Of a stretch of 64,000 nucleotides of DNA, positions 26,507 to 34,183 are shown piece after piece. The first letter of the stretch is position 1; the number at the start of each line of letters is the position of its first letter. Made by a program: the position numbers and the translations under genes. This DNA is from Paenibacillus gorillae (GTDB lineage Bacteria; Bacillota; Bacilli; Paenibacillales; Paenibacillaceae): positions 39,737 through 103,736 of the forward strand of contig NZ_CBVJ010000030.1 in NCBI RefSeq assembly GCF_000513275.1, given 5' to 3'. The notes beneath the pieces were generated by a model. That model was not told the DNA's origin. It worked only from the letters and a program-made list of their open reading frames with translations, and made no database searches.

Positions 26507-26559
26507 TTGACGTGTCCTGAAAAATGTTCTACAATAATAACGTAAAGTAAGTTACTTAC
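26507..26559 (+). promoter_or_regulatory. Nitroreductase promoter and 13-bp palindrome
   Basis: TTGACG (26507-26512), a 17-base spacer and TACAAT (26530-26535) form a promoter. GTAAGTTACTTAC (26547-26559) is a perfect palindrome at about +5 to +17, where a repressor would block transcription. HxlR-family redox regulators that control nitroreductases in Bacillus use sites of similar TA-rich symmetry. No such regulator is encoded next to it. Confidence 0.6.
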
Positions 26560-26672
26560 ATCAATATTTGTTGTTCACATATGGAAAGCAACTTTCACTT
26601 TTTTCAAAAATGTGATATTGCAATCAGAATTGGACAACTTAAGCTAAATCATAACAGAGAGGGAGTTACATC

Positions 26673-27287
26673 ATGAGTGAAGTTCAATCCAAGCAAGACT
26701 TTTTGTCGGCAATTGCAGCAAGAAGATCTATTTATGGCATCAGTAAGGAGCGTATCGTATCCGAGGAGCGTATTGAAGAGGTTATTGCATATGCTGTAAA
26801 ACATACGCCCTCTTCATTTAACTCCCAAACCGCACGTGTTGTTGTATTATTTGGCGAGCAGCAAGATAAGCTTTGGAATATTGTAACTGAAACGCTCCGC
26901 GCAATTGTGCCTGCCGATCAGTTTGAAGCTACACAAAGCCGCATGAATACTTTGTCGGCTGGTTATGGTACTGTATTGTTTTTTGAGGATCAAGATGTTA
27001 TTAAAGGTCTTCAAGAGCAATTTAGCTCATATAAAGACAACTTTCCAATCTGGTCCAACCAGTCCAACGGTATGCTTCAGCTAGTGATTTGGACTGCACT
27101 TGAGCAAGAAGGACTAGGCGCATCTCTACAACACTATAATCCGTTAATTGATGCAGAAGTTACAAAAGAATGGAACTTGCCAGCATCCTGGCAGCTAGTT
27201 GCGCAAATGCCATTTGGTAAGCCAGTAGCTGATCCTAGCGTGAAGGAATTCCAGCCAGTAGATGCGCGTATAAAAGTCTTTAAATAA
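26673..27287 (+). CDS. Nitroreductase-family protein
   Basis: A 204-residue FMN-dependent nitroreductase. ARRSIYGISKE near residue 15 and HTPSSFNSQTARVVVLFGE (about 44-62) are the FMN-binding regions, and GMLQLVIWTALEQEGLGASL (about 129-148) is the second FMN segment typical of the YdgI/HypO-like subgroup. These enzymes reduce nitroaromatics or quinones with NAD(P)H. AGAGAGGGAG precedes ATG by eight bases. It is monocistronic between its own promoter and a terminator. Confidence 0.9.
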   Translation: MSEVQSKQDFLSAIAARRSIYGISKERIVSEERIEEVIAYAVKHTPSSFNSQTARVVVLFGEQQDKLWNIVTETLRAIVPADQFEATQSRMNTLSAGYGTVLFFEDQDVIKGLQEQFSSYKDNFPIWSNQSNGMLQLVIWTALEQEGLGASLQHYNPLIDAEVTKEWNLPASWQLVAQMPFGKPVADPSVKEFQPVDARIKVFK

Positions 27288-27304
27288 GTTATACCAAGTA
27301 AAGC

Positions 27305-27340
27305 ACGAGACCTCCTATTAGGAGGTCTCGGTTTTTTTAT
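27305..27340 (+). terminator. Terminator after the nitroreductase
   Basis: GAGACCTCC / GGAGGTCTC with a short TATTA loop, followed by GGTTTTTTTA. Confidence 0.92.
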
Positions 27341-27430
27341 AGGGAAAAATACTAATGGGTGTCTCGATTGTTTGCAAAGAGAGAGAATGCCGACGATTGT
27401 GGAGGTGTGATATCAAACAAGTAAATTACA

Positions 27431-27498
27431 CTACCGGGAAACGATAGTTGAAAACAACGTAAAGGCAGCCGATCGGAGGATCAGCTGCCTTTTTTACT
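27431..27498 (+). repeat. Intergenic structured repeat, copy C
   Basis: CTACCGGGAAACGATAGTTG is followed by a hairpin with AAAGGCAGC / GCTGCCTTT arms and a CGATCGGAGGATCA loop that matches copy B. A T run follows. It can terminate transcripts before the minus-strand hydrolase. Confidence 0.7.
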
Positions 27499-27572
27499 AC
27501 TTATTATCGGAGGCGATTTAGGATGGGATGAGACGATTGTATATATAGCAATAAGGCTGCCGTTTTCTTCAA

Positions 27573-28361
27573 TTAGTTCATTACTGTGAATTCCCGAAGT
27601 AACTCGTTTAACTTGTCGCGCTCCTCGTAGAACGAACCGTGGCCGCTATACATAAACGGCACGAGCCGTGAATGGGGGATTTTCCGATGCATCTCTTCTG
27701 CCTGGCTGAATGGAATAACCTTGTCGTGAATGCCATGCACGATCAGTGTCGGCACTTGGATGCTTGGCAAGTCGGCATTCAGATCGAAATCGCGCAGCAT
27801 GATGATGATCGAGGCCGTTGACCAGCCGGCAGCTTGCATGCCCATCTGATTGAACCAGTCCGAGAGAGGTTTGGTGATGTACTGAAAGAAGAAAATGTCA
27901 GTTACGCCGCGCATCATATTTGGCCGGTCATTCAAAGTTTGTTCTAGCAGCTGCGTTGCAGTCTCCTTGGTGAAGCCCCTTGGCGCTGCCGCGTCTATTA
28001 GCATGAGCTTGGATACGTTTCCGCCCTTGTAACGTACCACGTATTTGATAGCTATTGCGCCGCCAGTTGAATGTCCGACGAGTACGAAATCTTTCAACTG
28101 CAGCGCGTCAACGACTGCGCGGATATCATCTGCAAGCCGTTCTAAAGTGTAACCGTCATAGGGACGATCTGACTTACCGAAGCCGCGCCAGTCGATACCG
28201 ATGCAGCGAAACCCTGCGTTCGGCAGTACATTGAACTGATACTCGAACTGGTCATGGCTGAGCGGCCAGCCATGAAGAAATACGATCGTCTTGCTTCCTC
28301 CAGGGTTGATGTCCTCTACGTAGAGATTTACACCTGGCTCTACCGTTACGTAATATCCCAC
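27573..28361 (-). CDS. Alpha/beta hydrolase (haloperoxidase/esterase-like)
   Basis: A 262-residue protein with oxyanion HGWPLSHDQFE near residue 30, nucleophile elbow VGHSTGGAIA (Ser about 97), acid in HGIHDKVIPF near 208 and base His in YSGHGSFYEE near 242. This is the complete triad of the cofactor-free haloperoxidase/esterase group. No signal peptide, so cytoplasmic. GTG 28361 is the start, with GGAGG nine bases upstream. The protein is GC-richer than its neighbours. The substrate is unknown. Confidence 0.88.
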   Translation of the reverse strand: MGYYVTVEPGVNLYVEDINPGGSKTIVFLHGWPLSHDQFEYQFNVLPNAGFRCIGIDWRGFGKSDRPYDGYTLERLADDIRAVVDALQLKDFVLVGHSTGGAIAIKYVVRYKGGNVSKLMLIDAAAPRGFTKETATQLLEQTLNDRPNMMRGVTDIFFFQYITKPLSDWFNQMGMQAAGWSTASIIIMLRDFDLNADLPSIQVPTLIVHGIHDKVIPFSQAEEMHRKIPHSRLVPFMYSGHGSFYEERDKLNELLREFTVMN

Positions 28362-28542
28362 TGTCGTTGCCTCCGCGAATCAAAATCCATTCTGGATAGA
28401 CTATGCGACAAGCGCCCAAAAGTGATCTGAACAAGAAATATTACTCATGATGAAATTAAAGGGCGAAGGGGCAGAAAAACAAAAGCTGCAGCTTCAACTC
28501 GTAAAATTACTTGATAAGATTATAAAGGTGGAGTAAGATCCC

Positions 28543-28560
28543 CTTAAAGTGGACTTTAAT
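28543..28560 (+). promoter_or_regulatory. MerR operator upstream of the regulator gene
   Basis: CTTAAAGT GG ACTTTAAT repeats the palindrome found in the SDR promoter (28985-29002) with one end base changed. It lies 27 bases before the MerR start, which suggests autoregulation. Confidence 0.6.
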
Positions 28561-28586
28561 TACTTTTTGCTTAAGGGGCTGAAACT

Positions 28587-28973
28587 ATGAATTACAGTAT
28601 TAAAGAATTTTCCTTAAAAACAGGGCTTTCAGCGCCAACATTACGCTATTATGAAAAGGAAGGTATATTACCTTTTGTAAAGCGTGATGGTAATGGAAAT
28701 CGGATATACGATGATGAAAATTTTGAATGGATGGATTGTATTGTTGCATTACGTTCCTCAGGCATGCCTATGGCAGAAATCAAGCATTATGTGGATTCTT
28801 TTAATGATGGGGAAAAAACCATACAAGAGCGTAAACAAGTGGTATTAAACCATAAATTAAGGATCCAGAATGAAATCATGCAACTGAATAAGCATCTAGA
28901 TAAAGTGAATTACAAATTAGCTTTGTATGACATACTAGAAGCAGACCAAAAGAAACAAAATAAAAAACTGTGA
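28587..28973 (+). CDS. MerR-family transcriptional regulator
   Basis: A 128-residue protein. Residues 1-70 are the MerR winged helix: YSIKEFSLKTGLSAPTLRYY, then EKEGILPFVKRDGNGNRIYD and ALRSSGMPMAEIKHYV. A short coiled coil (ERKQVVLNHKLRIQNEIMQL) follows, and there is no effector domain or metal cysteines, as in the small YyaN/AdhR type that responds to aldehydes or electrophiles. It very probably controls the SDR gene 80 bases downstream, whose promoter has a 19-bp spacer carrying the matching palindrome. Confidence 0.92.
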   Translation: MNYSIKEFSLKTGLSAPTLRYYEKEGILPFVKRDGNGNRIYDDENFEWMDCIVALRSSGMPMAEIKHYVDSFNDGEKTIQERKQVVLNHKLRIQNEIMQLNKHLDKVNYKLALYDILEADQKKQNKKL

Positions 28974-28980
28974 AAAAACC

Positions 28981-29011
28981 TTGACTTAAAGTTTACTTTA
29001 AGATTTATGAT
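28981..29011 (+). promoter_or_regulatory. MerR-activated promoter with 19-bp spacer
   Basis: TTGACT (28981-28986), exactly 19 bases, then TATGAT (29006-29011). The overlong spacer contains CTTAAAGT TT ACTTTAAG (28985-29002), perfect eight-base arms. MerR proteins untwist such promoters on activation. It drives the SDR gene at 29053. Confidence 0.85.
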
Positions 29012-29052
29012 ACTCCTGTCACAAAAATTATAAGCTTAAGGAGTGTTAATTC

Positions 29053-29922
29053 ATGAATCATTTGAAACGTGTATGGTTTATTACAGGTACTTCCACGGGA
29101 TTTGGACGCGCTCTCGCTCAGCAAGTTATCGCTCATGGTGACTATTTGGTGGCGACCGCTCGTAATATAAAGGATATCGAAGCTTTACAACAACAAGCAC
29201 CTGAACGTGTTTTGACCCTTAATTTAGATGTTCAAAGAGAAGAGGATGCCAAACAAGCGGTTCAAAAAGCGCTTGAACAATTTGGGCAGATTGATATTCT
29301 TGTGAATAATGCGGGATATGGTTTATTGGGAGCGTTCGAGGAGCTAGCAGATGAGCAAATTCGCCATCAATTTGAAACGAATGTCTTTGGATTGATGAAT
29401 GTAACACGAGCCGTCCTTCCAATACTTCGAGACCAACGCTCAGGCCATATCATCAATATTTCTTCTATTTTAGGTCTTACAGCGTTCCCTGGCCTTTCGG
29501 TTTACTCTGCAAGTAAATTTGCTGTTGAAGGACTCTCAATAGGTTTGGCACAAGAGCTTGCTCCATTAGGGATAAAACTGACACTGATTGAGCCAGGCGC
29601 TTTCCGCACAAAATTTGGTGCTACCACACTAGATAAAGCAGCGACACAAAATACGGAAACTTATGACGACACGGCAGGAGGCATACGAAATTTTCTATCT
29701 GATTTAAATGGTGTAGAACCTGGGGACCCGGAACGTGCAGCAAATATTATTGTCCAAATTGCTGAGATGGAAAAGCCACCTCTTCATCTGATTTTGGGGC
29801 GTAAAGCGCTCCAAGATGCGAAGGATAAATTGGGAGCGCAATTCAGCAGCATTGAAAAGTGGACAGATGTGACGATATCTGCTGACTTTGATGAGCCAAT
29901 TCCTTCATCTTTCCCAGAATAA
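29053..29922 (+). CDS. Short-chain dehydrogenase/reductase
   Basis: A 289-residue classical SDR with cofactor site FITGTSTGFGRALA near residue 10, NNAGYGLLGAFEEL near 89, catalytic Ser in NISSILGLTAFPG near 140, YSASK (about 154-158) and LIEPGAFRTKFG. The C-terminal extension is of the length seen in the YusZ/AdhR-linked group. AAGGAGTG lies before ATG. The MerR promoter upstream indicates induction by a reactive small molecule, so a detoxifying reductase role is likely but inferred. Confidence 0.88.
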   Translation: MNHLKRVWFITGTSTGFGRALAQQVIAHGDYLVATARNIKDIEALQQQAPERVLTLNLDVQREEDAKQAVQKALEQFGQIDILVNNAGYGLLGAFEELADEQIRHQFETNVFGLMNVTRAVLPILRDQRSGHIINISSILGLTAFPGLSVYSASKFAVEGLSIGLAQELAPLGIKLTLIEPGAFRTKFGATTLDKAATQNTETYDDTAGGIRNFLSDLNGVEPGDPERAANIIVQIAEMEKPPLHLILGRKALQDAKDKLGAQFSSIEKWTDVTISADFDEPIPSSFPE

Positions 29923-30017
29923 GTCATCGATTAAAAGGCTATGCGTGTCGATCAAGTGCACCGGCCAAGTGGCCGGTTGCCTTTAAAACTTACTCGAGAA
30001 AGAACCTTATAAAAGTT

Positions 30018-30041
30018 AAAGCCGCGATATGCGGCTTTTTG
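30018..30041 (+). terminator. Terminator after the MerR-SDR unit
   Basis: AAAGCCGC / GCGGCTTT with a GATAT loop and a T run. Confidence 0.8.
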
Positions 30042-30195
30042 CTTTATTAGTAATATACACGATCTACTAGACAATAACATAGGCGGTTTTTTCCGAAACT
30101 GAAATAGTTGACTAATATTGTTGCACACTGATTTTCTAAACGATTATAATGAAAACATGAGCAAACATTCATATAATATTTAGGGGGGACTACGT

Positions 30196-30291
30196 TTGAA
30201 AATCCATTCTGAAAAGGGCAGGCGAACGCTGGGGCTGGCAGTTATTTGCGGTACTACATGTGAAATAAAAATTCATTCGGTGACTTTATGA
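30196..30291 (+). CDS. Possible 31-codon leader ORF coupled to the methyltransferase
   Basis: TTG 30196 follows GGGGGGAC and reads MKIHSEKGRRTLGLAVICGT to TGA 30289-30291, which overlaps the methyltransferase ATG (ATGA). It may be a coupled leader peptide or the remnant of a longer gene. The ribosome binding site and the overlap are visible, and there is no known homology. Confidence 0.35.
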   Translation: MKIHSEKGRRTLGLAVICGTTCEIKIHSVTL

Positions 30292-30923
30292 ACAACCGCT
30301 GGAACAGAATTATCTATAAGCTTTGGGTTCCTTTATATGATCGGTTTTTCAATTCAGGTGCTTTTGCCCAGGCGCGGGTAACCGTATTATCCGGACTTGA
30401 TTTAAGACCAGATCAGCGTGTATTGCTGGTTGGAGCCGGAACGGGTGCGGATTTACCACTAATCTCAGGTTATGGTCTATCGATCACTGCCACTGACCTT
30501 TCTCCGGAAATGCTGGCTGAAGCCCGTTCCAAAGTCATGCAAGGCGAGAGGATCACATTTTTAGAGATGGACGCGCAAAATCTTGATTTTGAGGACGAAG
30601 CCTTCGATGTGGTCATTGCAAACCTGATCTTATCGGTAGTACCGGATCCGGTACGGTGCATGCAAGAAATCATTCGTGTAACAGGAGAGGATGGCAAAAT
30701 TGTTATTTTTGATAAATTCGCAGCTAATGGCCGTTTATCTCTGATTATGAAAGCTCTCCGTCCATTGGCATCAGTACTTGGAACCGATATTGGCCGGGAT
30801 TTTAACCTTCTTTTTCTTCCACATCAGGAGCGCTTGCACATTACCGAGGAGCGACCACTTCTGATGCGCGGGATGTATCGTAAAATTGTACTCAGGAAAG
30901 CAAAAGAGCGTCTTACGCCTTGA
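30288..30923 (+). CDS. Class I SAM-dependent methyltransferase
   Basis: A 211-residue protein. VLLVGAGTGADLPLI (about residues 45-59) is the SAM-binding motif I, ITATDLSPEMLAEAR gives the acidic end of strand 2, FLEMDAQNLDFEDEAFDVVI motifs II-III and IVIFDKFAANGRLS near 140. It resembles the UbiE/phospholipid N-methyltransferase-like group, with a cationic C terminus. ATG 30288 has no strong site of its own and overlaps a short upstream frame, so coupled translation is plausible. Substrate unknown. Confidence 0.85.
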   Translation: MNNRWNRIIYKLWVPLYDRFFNSGAFAQARVTVLSGLDLRPDQRVLLVGAGTGADLPLISGYGLSITATDLSPEMLAEARSKVMQGERITFLEMDAQNLDFEDEAFDVVIANLILSVVPDPVRCMQEIIRVTGEDGKIVIFDKFAANGRLSLIMKALRPLASVLGTDIGRDFNLLFLPHQERLHITEERPLLMRGMYRKIVLRKAKERLTP

Positions 30924-31031
30924 ATTGCAGAGTGATTTAGTTTGCGCGGCAGGTTCAAAATGGAGCGGTTGAAGTAAAAGAAAATAAAGTCATAAAAGAA
31001 TTGTCGGATGACAAGAACATAGTAACATTGT

Positions 31032-31056
31032 AAGCCGCATTAATTGCGGTTTTTTG
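31032..31056 (+). terminator. Terminator after the methyltransferase
   Basis: AAGCCGCA / TGCGGTTT around TTAAT, followed by TTTTGTTTT. Confidence 0.75.
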
Positions 31057-31060
31057 TTTT

Positions 31061-31108
31061 ATGTTATCAAGTTCTTGTCAAAATGAATTGACAAGAACTT
31101 GATAACAT
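31061..31108. repeat. Perfect 21-bp inverted repeat with six-base loop
   Basis: ATGTTATCAAGTTCTTGTCAA (31061-31081, 21 bases) is exactly reverse-complemented at 31088-31108 around AATGAA. No T run follows, so it is not a standard terminator. Copies of GACAAGAAC also occur at 31009 and 33382 beside TTGTCGG, linking it to the repeat family nearby. Confidence 0.7.
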
Positions 31109-31130
31109 TCCCAACAAGATCCTTCAAAGG

Positions 31131-31191
31131 ACAGCTGCTGATAACAAAATCAGCGATAGTTTTTATTAAAGTAACGGGTAGGAAAGTTACA
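31131..31191 (+). repeat. Intergenic structured repeat, partial copy D
   Basis: It contains the right part only: a decayed hairpin (GCTGCTGATAACAAAATCAGC), a T-rich stretch and GTAACGGGTAGGAAAGTTAC, whose ends GTAAC / GTTAC can pair. Confidence 0.5.
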
Positions 31192-31316
31192 ATTTGTGGG
31201 ATTTGAGATATACTCGATATTACCAGTTAAGTTATTAAATGAGCAGATTTTATCCATTTACTAACGGATAATCTCCTTATCAGTGCTCTATATTCTGCAT
31301 GTGGAAAGGTGAGTAT

Positions 31317-32078
31317 ATGAAAGGTTCAGTAAATATATTGGGAGTTCCTTTTTCAAAACTAACGCTTAATGAAACGGTACATCAATTAGCTAAACATATC
31401 GAGAAAGAACGGCCAAAATTGTATCATTTAATCACAGTGAACCCTGAGATTACAATTTCCCACCAAACGGATAAGATGCTTCAAACTATTGTGAAAGAGG
31501 CAGATTTGATAACACCGGATGGGATAGGGATTGTGATAGCTTCAAGAAGAAAAGGTGAACCTTTATCAGAACGTGTCACTGGTTATGATTTACTTCTACG
31601 GCTATTAGAAAAAGGGAATGAACAAGGTTGGAGTTTCTATTTTCTTGGTACAGATGAAAAGACGAGTCTTGAGGCTATGGAAGAGATACGCAAGCGTTAC
31701 CCAAATGTAGTAATTGCAGGGCGGCATAACGGTTTCTTCTCAGAAGATAAAGAAACATATGTACTCAAGGAAATTCAACAATCCAAACCCGATATACTTA
31801 TTATTGCAATGGGTGCACCTTACACTGACAAGTGGATTTATAAGAACAAGAAAAAACTTGATAGTGTAAAGATTGTTTTTGGCGTTGGGGGAAGTCTTGA
31901 TGTAATTGCAGGAAAAGTAAAGCCTACACCACCAATTTGGAAGGTGTTGAATTTAGAATGGCTCCATAGGTTACTTACTGTTCCTGTTGCAAAGGGGCAA
32001 AAATCAAGGTGGCGCCGACAATCGGCACTACCGAAGTTTTTTTATCGGGCAATAATCAAGAAGTATGAGGCTGAATAG
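31317..32078 (+). CDS. WecG/TagA/CpsF-family glycosyltransferase
   Basis: A 253-residue GT26-type enzyme. ITVNPEITISHQTDKML (about residues 38-54) and ADLITPDGIGIVIASRRKG (about 61-79) carry the conserved Thr and Asp, ERVTGYDLLLRLLE follows, FYFLGTDEKT opens the second half, and DILIIAMGAPYTDKWIYKNK plus FGVGGSLDVIAGKV complete the family pattern. TagA adds ManNAc to lipid-linked GlcNAc in teichoic acid linkage units, and WecG acts in enterobacterial antigen. Here it stands alone without other cell-wall genes. ATG 31317 follows GGAAAGGTGAG. Confidence 0.9.
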   Translation: MKGSVNILGVPFSKLTLNETVHQLAKHIEKERPKLYHLITVNPEITISHQTDKMLQTIVKEADLITPDGIGIVIASRRKGEPLSERVTGYDLLLRLLEKGNEQGWSFYFLGTDEKTSLEAMEEIRKRYPNVVIAGRHNGFFSEDKETYVLKEIQQSKPDILIIAMGAPYTDKWIYKNKKKLDSVKIVFGVGGSLDVIAGKVKPTPPIWKVLNLEWLHRLLTVPVAKGQKSRWRRQSALPKFFYRAIIKKYEAE

Positions 32079-32106
32079 TTAATCGAATTTCAATTGAGGA
32101 AGTTAG

Positions 32107-32195
32107 GCTAACGGGAGACATTAGTTCAAAACAATAAACCGGTAGCAGATCACTAATCTGCTACCGGTTTATTGTTTAAGTAAGGGGGCGGTAAT
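32107..32195 (+). repeat. Intergenic structured repeat, copy E (complete)
   Basis: CTAACGGGAGACATTAGTTC, then AATAAACCGGTAGCAGAT paired with ATCTGCTACCGGTTTATT, then AAGTAAGGGGGCGGTAATGT. All three modules are present and the middle stem is 18 bp and perfect. Confidence 0.75.
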
Positions 32196-32283
32196 GTTTA
32201 ATAGCAATACAGGAAAATTAGCGGATAACTAGAATTTTATAAAAGTATGCTTTTACCATTATTTTGTAAGGGAGTGAGTGTAA

Positions 32284-32793
32284 TTGTTTTATGTCAATGC
32301 CCGTGCCATCGTAGAGCGTGAACACAATGGGAAAACCGAAATTATAGTTCAGACACGTATTAAGCCAAATCAGCCGAAAGAGCTGGAGTTGCCGGGAGGC
32401 CAAGTAGAGAAGTTCGAGTCCTTGACAAACGCGCTGCGCCGTGAAGTGAAAGAAGAAACCGGTCTAGATGTCACTTGGATTGAAGGCGAAGATATACGTA
32501 TCGACACAGAAGGGATCAATCCGAATTTTGTTGTCGAATGTGTTCGGCCATTTGCCGCATACCAGACGATTAAAGGCGGAATCGATTCGGTCGGTTACTA
32601 CTTTGTTTGCAGGGCGGAGGGTGAACTACTCAAAGAAGGCGATCATACACATAACCCCCGCTGGGTCACCATAGACGAATTGGTAGAACGGATACACAAT
32701 GATCCATTACAGTTTATTAACATCGACTGTGCGGCCATCATTTTCTATTTAAAACACCGTGTACATGTCTTGCCAGTTGTTGAAACAAATTAG
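32284..32793 (+). CDS. NUDIX hydrolase
   Basis: A 169-residue protein with the Nudix box GGQVEKFESLTNALRREVKE followed by ETG (about residues 37-59). FYVNARAIVEREHNGKTEI is the typical first strand, and a family-specific tail ending in INIDCAAIIFYLKHR follows. It hydrolyses a nucleoside diphosphate derivative, with unknown substrate. TTG 32284 is the start, with AAGGGAGTG upstream. Not closely similar to the NUDIX protein at 7802 outside the box. Confidence 0.88.
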   Translation: MFYVNARAIVEREHNGKTEIIVQTRIKPNQPKELELPGGQVEKFESLTNALRREVKEETGLDVTWIEGEDIRIDTEGINPNFVVECVRPFAAYQTIKGGIDSVGYYFVCRAEGELLKEGDHTHNPRWVTIDELVERIHNDPLQFINIDCAAIIFYLKHRVHVLPVVETN

Positions 32794-32812
32794 ATTAGAG
32801 AAGATTAGTTCA

Positions 32813-32996
32813 CCATTGGGATTTGCAATCTTGGAATGCTAGCCCAGACTCCGTAAATGTAGCAATTACGAATTTTCAGGAACTGACTGGGTATAGAGAA
32901 AATCATTTAGTAATCGATGATTTGCTTGAATTGGGTTACATTAAAGCGAACAATAAGAAAAATGATGTGATTTTGTTTAAAGCATTTAGATGTTGA
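32813..32996 (+). pseudogene. C-terminal fragment of an unidentified protein
   Basis: Open without a start: RRLVHHWDLQSWNASPDSVN, then VAITNFQELTGYRENHLVID, then DLLELGYIKANNKKNDVILF to TGA 32994-32996. The sequence looks like a winged-helix tail. No ATG/GTG/TTG with a ribosome binding site precedes it, and it directly follows the NUDIX gene. Family unknown. Confidence 0.35.
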
Positions 32997-33003
32997 ACTA
33001 ATA

Positions 33004-33354
33004 ATGAATGATTGTTTTTACGCGAGGAGACCTGAGCAATTGAAGCTTTTTGCAAAGGAAGTAAAGAAGATAATATTCAATAATTACGAGTTTCTTTGCG
33101 TAATTGACGAAAGACCTGAAAGGGAATTTATTAGTTTTAAAATATACCCGTCCAATACGAAAACGTCGTGTTTTTCAATAATGTTCCCTTGGAAGGCCAA
33201 CTGGGAAACCAATCTTTGTCGACCGATGGTTTGTGCAAAATTAATTCAACATGCCATAAACAGTGGCTGGGACTATAAGATTAAAAATGCTTTAGCTAAG
33301 ATCCAAGATGGAGACATCTTAATTACGAACTTAGGTTTAGATGAGTTAGAATAA
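33004..33354 (+). CDS. Hypothetical protein, 116 residues
   Basis: It has a mixed alpha/beta composition with three Cys, an ERPEREFISFKIYPSNTK strand region and a C-terminal IQDGDILITNLGLDELE. The ribosome binding site before ATG 33004 is poor, so the gene may depend on upstream translation or be a remnant like its neighbour. No family recognised. Confidence 0.45.
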   Translation: MNDCFYARRPEQLKLFAKEVKKIIFNNYEFLCVIDERPEREFISFKIYPSNTKTSCFSIMFPWKANWETNLCRPMVCAKLIQHAINSGWDYKIKNALAKIQDGDILITNLGLDELE

Positions 33355-33372
33355 TGTCTTTAATCGGTTAAA

Positions 33373-33456
33373 CTATTGTCGGACGACAAGAACATCTATA
33401 CAGTCCCGTGAATCTCCAGCAATACCGATTTATTAAGTTAACGGGCAGGAAATCAT
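33373..33456 (+). repeat. Intergenic structured repeat, partial copy F
   Basis: ATTGTCGGACGACAAGAACA is shared with 30998-31018 (one change), and AAGTTAACGGGCAGGAAATC is the right module of the repeat family. The middle hairpin is decayed. Confidence 0.45.
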
Positions 33457-33526
33457 TTAAGGAGCACGTTATATATCTCACTCAGGAACCAAAAAAAACA
33501 AGTATTGGTTAAACAAACTTTGTTAG

Positions 33527-33641
33527 GTACTGTCGTCTGGAAGCTTTGGTTTAGAAGGTTGAGGTTTTACCATTCGCTTCTTAAACCCTTCTGTATATTT
33601 ACGAATTGTGTTTTGGTGGATACCTATTCCTTCTGAATCAA
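33527..33641 (-). pseudogene. Fragment of a helix-turn-helix (transposase-like) protein
   Basis: On the minus strand the frame reads DSEGIGIHQNTIRKYTEGFK, then KRMVKPQPSKPKLPDDST and stop. The HQNTIRKY helix resembles the DNA-binding helix of transposases or recombinases. No start, and the upstream part is missing. Apart from this and the repeat above, 33355-33839 shows nothing I can name. Confidence 0.3.
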
Positions 33642-33839
33642 TAACAAATCAGCATTGGTTGAAAAGTGAATTTGAGAAGTTTATCAATGAATGAACCCTA
33701 TCTCTTTTACAAGCAATAACCTTCAAAGAAAAGGGCAGATTAACTAATTTCTGTCCTTTTAAGAATTTAACAAAAATGTTAATTGACGGAGCAAGTTGAG
33801 TGTGGTAGCATTGCTTTAACTTAAAACGAAAAGGCTATG

Positions 33840-34106
33840 ATGAGAAATAGTAGCTATTAGGGATCTCACAGAGAGAAGATGGTTGGTGCGAATCTTCATT
33901 GATCTAATAGTGAAGCAGTCTCGGAGCTGTGAACCGAACAGAGGAATCTTAGTAGGCTTCAACGGAGTTCCACCGTTATTCAGGAAACAATATCGGAGAT
34001 ATCCCGTATTGATAGAGTGCAGAGAAATCTGAAATTAGGTGGTAACACGGACATAATAGTTCGCCCTAAGTTGACAAGAAATACGTCAGCTTAGGGCTTT
34101 TTTGTT
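33840..34106 (+). promoter_or_regulatory. T-box riboswitch leader, probably alanine-specific
   Basis: The leader contains the T-box core AGGTGGTAACACGG (34037-34050), close to AGGGTGGNACCGCG. It is followed by a terminator CCCTAAGTTGAC / GTCAGCTTAGGG and a T run (34065-34106). Upstream are Stem I-like elements with AGAGAGAAGATGG and a candidate GCT specifier at 33926-33928 (CGGAGCTGTGAACC), which would match tRNA-Ala. Uncharged tRNA-Ala would favour the antiterminator and switch on the synthetase gene 80 bases on. Confidence 0.8.
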
Positions 34107-34183
34107 TTATTTCTTATCGTTTGAATATTTGAAAAATTAAAATTTTTCAATAATAAATAATGATTAAAATGGAGGTATTGAGC

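Noticed and set aside
28447..28536. 29-codon ORF (MMKLKGEGAEKQ...) before the MerR gene
   Set aside because: No ribosome binding site or family similarity, and too short to support. It may be the tail of a lost gene.
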